Source of the DNA: an uncultured Veillonella sp.
GTDB lineage: Bacteria > Bacillota > Negativicutes > Veillonellales > Veillonellaceae
Reading direction: 5' to 3'
DNA length: 64,000 nt
Assembly (NCBI GenBank): GCA_900544365.1
Contig: UQVF01000002.1
Coordinates: 23,279 to 87,278 of the forward strand
Part shown: positions 32,821 to 40,757 of the stretch, piece after piece
Layout: each line of letters begins with the position of its first letter
Position numbering within the stretch: position 1 is the stretch's first letter
The notes under the pieces: model-generated
The model's input: only the letters and a program-made list of their open reading frames with translations
Told to the model about the DNA's origin: nothing
Database searches by the model: none
Made by a program: the position numbers and the translations under genes

Positions 32821-33883
32821 GCATATGACAGCCGACAAAATTGAACAGCGCATGCTTGGTAGGGTCAATCATGCATTCGATAGGCGTGAGGGGTCAATCA
32901 TTTACGATGCAACGGCTCCAGCATCTATTGAACTCGCTGAACTCTATATCATGGCCGATGTAATTTTAAGAGAAACGTTCGCTAAAACGGCGAGCCGTGA
33001 GTTCTTGAAATTGCGAGCCTCCGAGTTTAATATATACCCAGAAGAAGCGACTTTCGCAGAGGTAGAGGGTAAATTCAATGCCCCAGTCCCTTTAGGAAGT
33101 CGTTTTAATTTTGAAGAATACAATTTTATTGTTGATGAAGTGATAGACGATACCAATCATAGGTATAAAATGCGATGTGAGACACGTGGACGTGGCGCCA
33201 ATGGATGCATTGGATATGTTACCCCTGTGGTGCCTGTAAACGGGCTTACAAGCGCAGAAATTGTAAAAATCATAACTCCAGGGGAAGATGAAGAAGACAC
33301 CGAAGTATTCCGTAAAAGATATTTTGAGGCGTTAAAATCTAAAGCCTATGGGGGTAATGGTGCAGATTATAAAGAAAAGGTGCTTGCGATTCCAGGAGTT
33401 GGTGGTGTTAAAGTGTATCGATGTTGGAATGGTGGAGGTACAGTTAAATTAGTCATTACTAACAGTGAACACAGTGTAGCGGATTCCGAACTTATTAAAA
33501 TGGTTCAAAATAAAATCGACCCAGTACCGCAAGGTAAAGGGTATGGAATTGCTCCAATTGGTCACACTGTAACGGTGGTTAGTGCAGAATCTGCACCACT
33601 CACGATTAACGCAAGAGTGACATTGAGCGGGGGAAGAACATCCCAAGATTTGCAACCAATCGCTACCAAGGCGATAGAATCCTACTTACTAGGTATTCGC
33701 AAGGGATGGGGAGAGAATGACGATAGAGGGCGAGATACAGTCAGAACTGCTTATATCGTAGCTGAAATTCTAAAACTTCCTAATGTTATTGATGTTGATT
33801 CCGTCACAATCAACGGTAGAAGTGATAAGGTGCTACTAGAAGCGCATCAAATCCCTACCGTTGGTCAATTAACATTAACGTAG
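32813..33883 (+). CDS. Baseplate J-like protein (XkdT-like)
   Basis: 356 residues, TTG start overlapping the previous gene. Baseplate_J features: REGSIIYDATAPASIELAELYI, AYGGNGADYKEKVLAIPGVGGVKVYRCWNGGGTVKLVI, and the C-terminal IVAEILKLPNVIDVDSVTING. Confidence 0.92.
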   Translation: MYEHMTADKIEQRMLGRVNHAFDRREGSIIYDATAPASIELAELYIMADVILRETFAKTASREFLKLRASEFNIYPEEATFAEVEGKFNAPVPLGSRFNFEEYNFIVDEVIDDTNHRYKMRCETRGRGANGCIGYVTPVVPVNGLTSAEIVKIITPGEDEEDTEVFRKRYFEALKSKAYGGNGADYKEKVLAIPGVGGVKVYRCWNGGGTVKLVITNSEHSVADSELIKMVQNKIDPVPQGKGYGIAPIGHTVTVVSAESAPLTINARVTLSGGRTSQDLQPIATKAIESYLLGIRKGWGENDDRGRDTVRTAYIVAEILKLPNVIDVDSVTINGRSDKVLLEAHQIPTVGQLTLT

Positions 33884-34513
33884 GTGGCTAACATGGAATA
33901 TAGACGTAACGATATTGATATATCCCAATTCCTACCACCTGTTAGCCGAGATAGCCGTGATATGCAAGAAATCATGCGTGTAGAGAATCCCGAGTTTATA
34001 CTATTATGGGAAATCATGGCGGATTTACTAGATAATCAGTTTATTCCTAGCATGGGTGAACTCGGATTGTCGCATTGGGAATGGATACTTGAGGTATTAC
34101 CGCAAGATACCGACACAATTGAGGATAGGCGCAATCGTATATTACGGCTATTGGCAGGAACAAGACCTTATACGGTGGAGAAACTTCAAGAAATGCTTGA
34201 TGCCACATTTGGTCGTGGTGCTGTTGGTGTGGATTTGAACGAAAATCTCTACGAAATTTGGTTCATTTTAAGCAAAGAAATGCGTGAACGATCGAGCGAA
34301 GTCATCAATTATGCTGAACCAATCGTTCCCAAGAATTTGCTGCTCAAAACATTAGTAGAAGAGAAAGTTCAAACGAAATCAACACTTGGTGGTGGTTTGT
34401 ATTTAGTGGATAAAGAAATTACTATTCTTAAACCAAGAAATTATGACATTTCATCGACCATTTATAACGGTGGAGCCCTTGCAAGCACCACTATTGAAAT
34501 TACAAGGAGGTAA
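33884..34513 (+). CDS. DUF2313 tail protein (YmfQ/XkdU-like)
   Basis: 209 residues. LPPVSRDSRDMQEIMRVENPE, LSHWEWILEVLPQDTDTIEDRRNRILRLLAGTRPYTVEKLQEML are the YmfQ pattern. It seats the tail fibre on the baseplate. GTG 33884 or ATG 33893 could start it. The fibre gene follows 3 bp later, after AAGGAGG. Confidence 0.85.
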   Translation: MANMEYRRNDIDISQFLPPVSRDSRDMQEIMRVENPEFILLWEIMADLLDNQFIPSMGELGLSHWEWILEVLPQDTDTIEDRRNRILRLLAGTRPYTVEKLQEMLDATFGRGAVGVDLNENLYEIWFILSKEMRERSSEVINYAEPIVPKNLLLKTLVEEKVQTKSTLGGGLYLVDKEITILKPRNYDISSTIYNGGALASTTIEITRR

Positions 34514-34516
34514 CAG

Positions 34517-35776
34517 ATGGCATGGAGTCAAGCCTATCTAACGAATGTAGGTAAGCAATTACAAGCATCCGTTATGGCAAACGAATTAAAATTACATATT
34601 GAAGAAATTTGGCTAGGGGATGGAAATGTTAGCAATGTGGAAACAGCCAACGACCTTGGCGCAAAGAAGTTAAAATTACAGATTGCTGGAATTACACAGG
34701 ATAATACCGAGTGCTTAGTTCGGTTCAGAATCTCAAACGAATCTATTCAAACGCCTATTGTTATGCGTGAAATCGGATTTTACGCTCGTGATAAACGAGG
34801 GCAATTAATCCTCTACTCAATTATGAAAGATGAAGACCCATCCACATTGCCAGTAGTGAATGGTCAAGCTATCTATCGCCAAAATATGAACGTTGCGTTT
34901 GGATTCAGTAATGCGCAGCAAGTGACGTGTAATGTGACGTTGCATGAAGGCTTGAACGAGCAACAAGTAGATGCGAAGATTACCGCTCACAATGCAAATG
35001 ACACAGCTCACAATTTAGATAGATACGCAGGCGGTTCCACCATTCCAAGTAACATTAGGAATTGGAACGACCTCACCAAGCCAGGAATATACGAATGCAA
35101 CGCAGGAGTGCTAGGATGGAGTAATGCGCCATCATCCAGTAAAATCTACCCATATGGACAAATCCATGTGAATAAAACAGAGGGAAACGTAATCACTCAA
35201 ACGTTTTATTCTCACGGCCAAGGAAAAGCAATAAAACAAGCCAGCCGTACGTTCTATAATGCTTGGGGCGCATGGCAATATTTTGGGGATTGGGACAATA
35301 CGATTACAGGCATTGCCAAGCATAACGAGGGCATTAACGTCACAAAAGGCGATGCAACAGAACTTGTTAAGTTAATTACTAACAACAAGTCCGATTCTAA
35401 CACATTGTTGGCGCCTACATTGGCGGTTGTAAAGGCCTTAATTGGGGACGTGAATATAGATGTTACTAGCATCCTAAAATCTCAAGGAGTTCGCTACGAT
35501 TTCTCCAACGAAAATGCCTGGTATATATGCCTAGGTTCCTCATTCGGTGGTTTGATTATCCAAGGGGGAAAAGCGAGCCAAAAGTTGGATCGTTCTAGTA
35601 ATAAAGGCCATGCAACATTTCCAATTCTATTCAATAAAGTATTAACTGTGTTAGGCACTTTGCATCCAGATGCAGCTACTAACAGCACGTATAATCTTGA
35701 TGATACTGTAAGGTTTACAACTTCTGGTGTAACTTTTGATCACTTTGAGCATTATTATATTGCATTCGGGCTTTAA
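34517..35776 (+). CDS. Tail fibre with switchable C-terminus (currently cassette 1)
   Basis: 419 residues. N-terminal DUF3751-type fibre region (AWSQAYLTNVGKQLQASVMANELKLHIEEIWLGDG; IVMREIGFYARD) attaches to the baseplate. The middle includes a HNANDTAHNLDRYAGG segment and WNDLTKPGIYECN. From residue 349 (QGGKASQK...) the protein is encoded by cassette 1 of the shufflon, ending in a gp53-like C-terminal pattern FPILFNKVLTVLGTL ... HYYIAFGL. Site 1 (35560-35570) is the fixed junction. Cassette exchange would change receptor specificity. Confidence 0.9.
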   Translation: MAWSQAYLTNVGKQLQASVMANELKLHIEEIWLGDGNVSNVETANDLGAKKLKLQIAGITQDNTECLVRFRISNESIQTPIVMREIGFYARDKRGQLILYSIMKDEDPSTLPVVNGQAIYRQNMNVAFGFSNAQQVTCNVTLHEGLNEQQVDAKITAHNANDTAHNLDRYAGGSTIPSNIRNWNDLTKPGIYECNAGVLGWSNAPSSSKIYPYGQIHVNKTEGNVITQTFYSHGQGKAIKQASRTFYNAWGAWQYFGDWDNTITGIAKHNEGINVTKGDATELVKLITNNKSDSNTLLAPTLAVVKALIGDVNIDVTSILKSQGVRYDFSNENAWYICLGSSFGGLIIQGGKASQKLDRSSNKGHATFPILFNKVLTVLGTLHPDAATNSTYNLDDTVRFTTSGVTFDHFEHYYIAFGL

Positions 35777-35780
35777 AACT

Positions 35781-35994
35781 CCAAGGGGGAAAAGCAACCA
35801 CAAGCAGTAAAGAAGCTTTACCAGCATCAGCAAACTTTCCTATTTCCTTTAAAAGAGTATTAAGCGCTGTGGGTACATTAGATAATAGTGTTCCAAATTA
35901 TAGTGCACAGAATTTTGATGATGAAATATCTTTAACCAAGACAAGTATTACATTCAAATATTATCCACACTATTACATTGCCATCGGCGTTTAA
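35781..35994 (+). other. Silent fibre cassette 2 (plus orientation)
   Basis: From its site it reads QGGKATTSSKEALP ... ANFPISFKRVLSAVGTL ... HYYIAIGV stop: 70 residues, closest to the expressed cassette 1. No start codon or ribosome site, so it is silent until moved behind the fibre gene. Confidence 0.88.
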
Positions 35995-35996
35995 CC

Positions 35997-36225
35997 CCAA
36001 GGGGGAATATCTGTTGAGAGTGTTGGGGAGAATGGTTATAGAACCTATCCAATTGCATTTAAATCTAAATGCTTTTATGCAAATGCAATATCCTTGTTAC
36101 CTCAATTCAATGTAGGAGCATGGTGCAAAGTTGTGGATAATTCTAAGTTCTTATGTGGCTTGGGGAATGATTACGGATCAGATGGAATAACACCTGCGGT
36201 AAGATATATAGCAATAGGATTTTAA
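35997..36225 (+). other. Silent fibre cassette 3 (plus orientation)
   Basis: Reads QGGISVESVGENGYRTYPIAFKS ... NDYGSDGITPAVRYIAIGF stop, 75 residues. Shares only the YPIAF and IAIG landmarks with cassettes 1 and 2. Its TAA stop overlaps the stop of cassette 4 on the other strand within TTTAAA. Confidence 0.88.
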
Positions 36226-36444
36226 ACTCCGTACGCAATCCAATAAAGTTTTGAAATAACGACATCATCGCTATTTGCCATGAAACTTTGACTGCTTAAT
36301 TCGTTCACACGGACAAAACTCTTATAAGGGTTAGTGCCACTTCTACCAACAGGAGTAACGCTTAAATTAACTGCTTTTTTAAACGCAATTGGGAAAACAA
36401 TCGTTTCATTGTAAGTGTGTAATTGGGCTCTAATTCCCCCTTGG
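36222..36444 (-). other. Silent fibre cassette 4 (minus orientation)
   Basis: Reads QGGIRAQLHTYNETIVFPIAFKKAV ... VVISKLYWIAYGV stop, 73 residues on the minus strand. Inversion between site 1 (35560) and site 4 (36434) would place it in frame behind the fibre gene. Confidence 0.88.
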
Positions 36445-36446
36445 GG

Positions 36447-36648
36447 TTATGATCCTAAAGCTAACCATGTTGTAAAGTATTCCCTATTATCGTGAGAATA
36501 AAGTTTAAAATTTTGCAATGTTACTTCTTTGTAACTAGGAGCATTTACACCCCAGCCTTTAGTTACTTGGATACCTAAGACTTTCCGCTGGAATGCAATA
36601 GGGAATGTTACTAAATCATCGTTTCGCTCTTGGCGCTTTCCCCCTTGG
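36447..36648 (-). other. Silent fibre cassette 5 (minus orientation)
   Basis: Reads QGGKRQERNDDLVTFPIAFQRKVLGIQV ... YFTTWLALGS stop, 66 residues. The in-frame ATG 12 bases before its site is the end of cassette 6 and not a real start. Confidence 0.88.
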
Positions 36649-36880
36649 CTAATATCCAAATACTATGTATGAGATTGGGCTTGTAAATGCACTACCAATG
36701 GTATCGCGTGTGATTTTGCATTTGCGCAAATCCGTAAAGCTTAAATAAGCCACGGCGCCACCATCAGACGATCTGTTGTAGATGGCAGTTAGTGAGCCTC
36801 CGAGTACTTTGTGAGTAAATGCGATGGGGTAATTAACATCTAAGGTAGTATCGTAAATACTCGCAGTAGTTCCCCCTTGG
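36649..36880 (-). other. Silent fibre cassette 6 (minus orientation)
   Basis: Reads QGGTTASIYDTTLDVNYPIAFTHKVLGG ... ISYIVFGY stop, 76 residues. Its site (36870-36880) abuts the recombinase stop codon at 36881, marking the outer edge of the system. Confidence 0.88.
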
Positions 36881-37807
36881 TTATTTAAGCAATCGAATTG
36901 CCTTACGCAATTGACCTAATGATTTGTGAGTATATACTCCATCAGTAACGTTGCCACTAGCGTGGCCAAGCAGTAATCGCTTGGCATTGTAGTTAGCACC
37001 CTCATTATCAAGGCGTGTAGCAAATGTATGGCGGCAATCGTGGGTAGTGTGCTTGGCATTAATGGCTTTCATAGCCTTATCGAACTCACGGCTGAGGGAT
37101 GAGTATGTACGGCACTCCTTAATGACGTAGACCGCATCAAGCCTACGTGTAATGATAGGCCATATGCGATCGTGTATGGGAATAGTTCGGATGCCCGATT
37201 TCGTCTTGGCCGATGTGATTTTGATTGTGCGCTGCTTGCGATTGATATCACGAGCCTTGAGGTTGATTAATTCCGATGCACGCATTCCCGTGTAAAGTAA
37301 AATCAATGGAATATCGTGGAGAGGTGATTCTAACCGCCATAAGCGATTGATTGCTTGGGTGGTAAACGGCTTATGCGGGCGAACTGGTTTGTTGTGGCCA
37401 AGGTTCAAGAATTTAGCATAATTCGTGGTGCACCAACCATTAATGATTGAATAGGAGAATAATTGACTAATCAAGGTACGGACCTTCTTGCAAGAACTGT
37501 AAGATAATCCACTAACTAACATGTCATCAATGATTGATTGCAATTGTAAGTAGGTGATGTTTTGGATTTCTACATTATAAATGCTAACCAGGTGCGCAAA
37601 GGCGGAGCCGTAGTTGTTGAGGGTGTTACTACTAACACTCTTAGCATGTGATGGTAGCCACATTCCATAAACTTCATGAAGTGTTAGGGATTGGCGAGAT
37701 TGGTTAAGTGCATCAACCGCTTCATCGTAGGTGGCGTAGTATCCGACTACTGAATAAACAACATAAGGGCGCTTAGTGGCGCCCTTTATCTTTTGAATTA
37801 ATTTCAT
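36881..37807 (-). CDS. Shufflon tyrosine recombinase (Rci-like shufflase)
   Basis: 308 residues. A short arm-type N-terminal domain (RPYVVYSVVGYYATYDEAVDAL), a core-binding domain at about residues 40-130 (TLHEVYGMWLPSHAKSVSSNTLNNYGSAFAHL) and the catalytic domain: Arg in YTGMRASEL, His-x-x-Arg in HDCRHTF, His in LGHASGN, Tyr in GVYTHKS. It resembles integrases, but it lies in the late tail region against the last of six inverted/direct sites and far from att. It should therefore invert fibre cassettes rather than integrate the phage. Minus strand, opposite to all tail genes, so separately expressed. Confidence 0.88.
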   Translation of the reverse strand: MKLIQKIKGATKRPYVVYSVVGYYATYDEAVDALNQSRQSLTLHEVYGMWLPSHAKSVSSNTLNNYGSAFAHLVSIYNVEIQNITYLQLQSIIDDMLVSGLSYSSCKKVRTLISQLFSYSIINGWCTTNYAKFLNLGHNKPVRPHKPFTTQAINRLWRLESPLHDIPLILLYTGMRASELINLKARDINRKQRTIKITSAKTKSGIRTIPIHDRIWPIITRRLDAVYVIKECRTYSSLSREFDKAMKAINAKHTTHDCRHTFATRLDNEGANYNAKRLLLGHASGNVTDGVYTHKSLGQLRKAIRLLK

Positions 37808-37837
37808 TTTAAATACCTCGAAGAAAGGAGAAAATAA

Positions 37838-38236
37838 ATGGAAAATAAGTACGTATTTATTTTAAACGAAAAGGGAGCTCGAGTAACATCCCTATTAATC
37901 GGTGTGCATGCTGAGACAGAAGAAGCGTGCCTTGAACTTGCGAAACGTGACTATCCCAATCACAACTATGTAACAGGTGGTGATGATATGCAAGCACAAT
38001 TCGTTGATTATAAGTGTTATGTAAATGGTCAATTCATTGACTACGTACCAGAAGTGATTGAACCATCTAAAAAGGAAAAAATTGAAGCCTTGAAGAAGGA
38101 AGCAGAGGCAGAGCGTGATAAGTTGAAAGAAGTCTTTTTGACTAAGCAAATGAAGGGCTTACCTACTGACGATATTAAGGCACAATTCAAACAAATTGAC
38201 GTTGACCTTATCAAGAAAATTCGTGAGTTAAATTAG
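37838..38236 (+). CDS. Tail-fibre-associated protein with C-terminal coiled coil
   Basis: 132 residues, ATG after AAAGGAG. An N-terminal beta-rich domain (KYVFILNEKGARVTSLLIGVHAETEEACLELAKRDYPNHNYV) is followed by an acidic coiled coil (KKEKIEALKKEAEAERDKLKEVF). The place after the fibre and the layout suggest a fibre chaperone, but I do not recognise the family with certainty. Confidence 0.6.
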   Translation: MENKYVFILNEKGARVTSLLIGVHAETEEACLELAKRDYPNHNYVTGGDDMQAQFVDYKCYVNGQFIDYVPEVIEPSKKEKIEALKKEAEAERDKLKEVFLTKQMKGLPTDDIKAQFKQIDVDLIKKIRELN

Positions 38237-38248
38237 GAGGGATTTATC

Positions 38249-38416
38249 ATGAAAGAAACCTATTGTGAATGGTGCGGAAGTGTACTTTTGGAAAACGGTC
38301 GTTGCCCTGTAGAAGACTGTGTACAAAATGTGTTGCTTGACGAATTGGCAAAAGCTGAAGAAGAGGACAAGCATAAATCAGAGGAAAAGAAAGATGAAGC
38401 TAATCAAACAGCATAA
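38249..38416 (+). CDS. Small zinc-ribbon-like protein
   Basis: 55 residues, TAGGAGGG upstream. YCEWCGSVLLENGRCPVEDC has two Cys pairs (CxxC and CxxxxC) that could bind zinc. Acidic/lysine tail. Its end overlaps the next gene's start by 23 bp. Confidence 0.6.
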   Translation: MKETYCEWCGSVLLENGRCPVEDCVQNVLLDELAKAEEEDKHKSEEKKDEANQTA

Positions 38417-38738
38417 TTTTGTTATGGAGCAGGGCGTACCTTGCTCCTTTATCCTTGAATATAACAAGGAGGTACAGGCAGATGATCTATTCGCCGTTGT
38501 GCGTGTGCAAGCAAGCGATACGGATTACGTTGCAAGGTTCAACATTTCTAAAATTGAAAATCTATCAGAAGATGCTGTAACTACATTCAAGCTGACATTG
38601 GATGGAGATATTCCTCAAGGTCGCTACGTGTATGATGTGTTTGTGTATGATAGTAATAACCGACCTAAAACGAAAATCTTAAAAGGTCATGTATTAGTCA
38701 AAGGCAGTGTATCAGATAGGGGGCGATTGAATGGATGA
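38394..38738 (+). CDS. Baseplate-upper-like protein
   Basis: 114 residues. A beta-sandwich-like pattern (MKLIKQHNFVMEQGVPCSFILEY ... AVVRVQASDTDYVARFNIS ... GRYVYDVFVYDSNNRPKTKILKGHVLV) as in BppU N-terminal domains. ATG 38394 chosen for GAGG upstream. It precedes the collagen-like fibre and overlaps its start by 8 bp, so it is probably that fibre's adaptor. Confidence 0.65.
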   Translation: MKLIKQHNFVMEQGVPCSFILEYNKEVQADDLFAVVRVQASDTDYVARFNISKIENLSEDAVTTFKLTLDGDIPQGRYVYDVFVYDSNNRPKTKILKGHVLVKGSVSDRGRLNG

Positions 38739-39768
38739 CGTACGAATTATAGACGGTACTCCTATTGACGTTGTTAAAGTGAAAGACTACGGCGGAGGCA
38801 TTGTTGGTCCTAAAGGTGCCAAGGGGGATACAGGTGAACGAGGACCGCAGGGAGAACAAGGACCTCAAGGATTGCGAGGCGAACGTGGAGAGCAAGGACC
38901 AGTAGGACCAATAGGTCCTAAGGGAGATATTGGCGAACGAGGCCCTAAGGGCGATGACGGTCCACAAGGCGAACAAGGACCACCAGGGGCGACAGGTCCT
39001 AAAGGAGATAAAGGGGAACCATTCCGATATTCCGACTTTACACCTGATCAACTGCAATCGTTGAAAGGGCCTAAAGGAGATATAGGACCACAAGGACCAA
39101 CGGGCCCTGCTGGTACTAATGCAACACCTCAAACCCTTTCATTCAACAACGGTCAGTTAAGCATTAGTGGTGGCAATACGGTTACCATCACTACCACATC
39201 AAGCGGTGGTAGTGATGTAGAACCTACGACTCAAAAAAAGTACGTGTACAAGACTCCCAAAGGGACGTCATGGATGAATGGTGAAAGCCACTTCTTATTT
39301 ACACGAATTGGAAATACCGTTGTTGTTGGAGCTAAAGGCGACTCATGGGGCACCATTTCGATAACCCCACCAAATGACCAAAATTTTAATAGATTACCTA
39401 AGCGTGAGTCAGATGTCAATGGTCGTGGAGGGACGTGGCTACTTGTGCAAAAGCCTAATTCTAATGGCACAGATTTTCAGGGGCATTCAATAATTCCACA
39501 AGGTTTTTTGCCTATAGGTTCAGTATATGCAGATGTTGTTGATGACAACGGAATGCGAATAGGTTCCGTCATGTTCGGAGATAGGGACAACGAACGGCTT
39601 ATCCGATTCCATTTTGACGGCAAAGGAACGCAAGCACGGAACGCAATCCCTACACAGCTATTGCGCTTAGGAGTATGTACTTGGGTAACGGAAGATGACC
39701 CTCCAACGCAAGCATTCAACAACGCAACGGAAGGTAATTTGACGATATCGACAATTAAGAAAGGCTAG
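38731..39768 (+). CDS. Second tail fibre with collagen-like Gly-X-Y repeats
   Basis: 345 residues. A 25-residue N-terminal attachment segment, then about 75 residues of Gly-X-Y triplets (GPKGAKGDTGERGPQGEQ...), a short break (PFRYSDFTPDQLQSL), six more triplets, and a C-terminal beta domain (residues 170-345: FLFTRIGNTVVVGAKG ... RLLRLGVCTWV-like). A trimeric rod with a receptor-binding head. It has no shufflon sites, so it is constant while the other fibre varies. Confidence 0.88.
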   Translation: MDDVRIIDGTPIDVVKVKDYGGGIVGPKGAKGDTGERGPQGEQGPQGLRGERGEQGPVGPIGPKGDIGERGPKGDDGPQGEQGPPGATGPKGDKGEPFRYSDFTPDQLQSLKGPKGDIGPQGPTGPAGTNATPQTLSFNNGQLSISGGNTVTITTTSSGGSDVEPTTQKKYVYKTPKGTSWMNGESHFLFTRIGNTVVVGAKGDSWGTISITPPNDQNFNRLPKRESDVNGRGGTWLLVQKPNSNGTDFQGHSIIPQGFLPIGSVYADVVDDNGMRIGSVMFGDRDNERLIRFHFDGKGTQARNAIPTQLLRLGVCTWVTEDDPPTQAFNNATEGNLTISTIKKG

Positions 39769-39780
39769 AGGGTAATATAT

Positions 39781-40332
39781 ATGAACCTAATCAATGAGAT
39801 ATTGTTGACATTGGTTAACGGAGTATCTCACGAGCATGTCGTAGACATGGGTGTAATTATCTTCCTAACTACGGCGTTGCTATTTGTGGATACCACCCAA
39901 CGAGTGGCAACAGAAGTATTGAGATACAACAAGGATAATGACCGCCCCAATACGGCATTAAATCTTATCACTACACTAGTCTGGTATGGCTGGGGTAGGG
40001 GGAAGTATCTCAATAGTGAAACGAACGAAAGTAAACGGTATTTGATGAGTGAACGCCTACGTGGAGACTTACTTATTAAGCTATGCGTGCAGTACCCTGC
40101 ATGGATGTTGTTATCCGTTATATTCGTATCCTTGCCAGATATTCAAATTCCAAATACGGAAATATACCTCGACCACCTATTCGCTTTCGTATTCATGTTG
40201 ATACCATTCTTTTCAGAATGCTGGTCAATCATAGAGAATTTGCGTGAATTAGTTGAGGATGATTTAATCGACTTCAATGAGTTATATTTAAAGCTATTGG
40301 AGATTGTCCGAGCATGGAGGGGTAATGGTTAA
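39781..40332 (+). CDS. Holin-like membrane protein
   Basis: 183 residues with three hydrophobic segments (about residues 22-37, 103-120 and 128-147) and a charged loop GRGKYLNSETNESKRYLM, as in toxin-secretion/phage-lysis holins of Firmicutes. It lies between fibre and endolysin genes. A second holin candidate follows at 40428. Confidence 0.75.
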   Translation: MNLINEILLTLVNGVSHEHVVDMGVIIFLTTALLFVDTTQRVATEVLRYNKDNDRPNTALNLITTLVWYGWGRGKYLNSETNESKRYLMSERLRGDLLIKLCVQYPAWMLLSVIFVSLPDIQIPNTEIYLDHLFAFVFMLIPFFSECWSIIENLRELVEDDLIDFNELYLKLLEIVRAWRGNG

Positions 40333-40412
40333 CAAATAAGAGTTAATTAATAAGGCTAAGGATGTATTTCAAAATGCTCAAGAATGGCCTTATATGAATG
40401 CGGCCAACATAT
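40331..40412 (+). repeat. Vestigial duplicate of the 5' end of the next gene
   Basis: 40331-40375 matches 40431-40475 at about 90% with an offset of exactly 100 bp, and a second matching patch (GCCAACAT) follows. The upstream copy has lost the ATG and gained a TAA. It encodes a remnant related to TKQELINKAKDVFQN. Confidence 0.7.
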
Positions 40413-40427
40413 GAGATTGGAGATTTT

Positions 40428-40757
40428 ATGACAAAACAAGAATTAATTAACAAGGCTAAGGATGTATTTCAAAATATTCGAATAGCCAACATTCATCCGA
40501 CGGGTGTGTTAGCGACACGATTGTTGGTGTTGGTAATGCTAGTACCAATATTGCTAGTAGTTGTTGAGTACGTGTTAGCCTTTACTAAAGGCAACGTATC
40601 CGATGACTTAGGTAAGCTAATTACGGTCGGTATTAACATAATCGACCACATTTTCATTCCATCCGTATTAACCGCCCTAGTAGGATTCTTAGCACTATGG
40701 GTGGATAGAGACGGGGACGGAATCCCTGATCAATTAGAAAAGGAGGACAAACGATGA
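40428..40757 (+). CDS. Small holin/lysis membrane protein
   Basis: 109 residues, with two transmembrane helices (LLVLVMLVPILLVVVEYVLAF and HIFIPSVLTALVGFLALWV) and an acidic C-terminal tail (VDRDGDGIPDQLEKEDKR). Start ATG 40428 with GGAG upstream; an in-frame ATG at 40398 lies in the remnant repeat. Overlaps the amidase gene by 4 bp. Confidence 0.7.
   Translation: MTKQELINKAKDVFQNIRIANIHPTGVLATRLLVLVMLVPILLVVVEYVLAFTKGNVSDDLGKLITVGINIIDHIFIPSVLTALVGFLALWVDRDGDGIPDQLEKEDKR

Larger units (their letters stand above)
35560..36880. other. Tail-fibre shufflon region with six recombination sites
   Basis: The 11-mer CCAAGGGGGAA occurs at 35560, 35781 and 35997 on the plus strand and, as TTCCCCCTTGG, at 36434, 36638 and 36870 on the minus strand. 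Each copy begins a 66-76-codon open segment in the same frame (xxC CAA GGG GGA), and each segment ends within a few bases of the next site. The last site touches the recombinase stop codon. The whole 1.3 kb has no promoter or ribosome site of its own. Confidence 0.93.

Noticed and set aside
36447..36659. A 70-codon minus-strand gene starting ATG (MDISQGG...)
   Set aside because: The ATG belongs to the end of cassette 6 and has no ribosome site; the frame is silent cassette 5.
36881..37807. The second recombinase as a prophage integrase with an att site at 36.9 kb
   Set aside because: It lies within the tail region with phage genes on both sides and touches the fibre cassette sites; att cores are at 1.7 and 42.5 kb.
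38819..38829. Near-match to the shufflon site (CCAAGGGGGA then T) in the collagen-like fibre gene
   Set aside because: 10 of 11 bases agree, but it is in a different reading frame, is explained by the Gly-X-Y codons (AKGD), and has no cassette or partner site nearby.
38746..39110. Tandem DNA repeat in the fibre gene
   Set aside because: Explained by coding for collagen-like Gly-X-Y triplets, with variable third bases.
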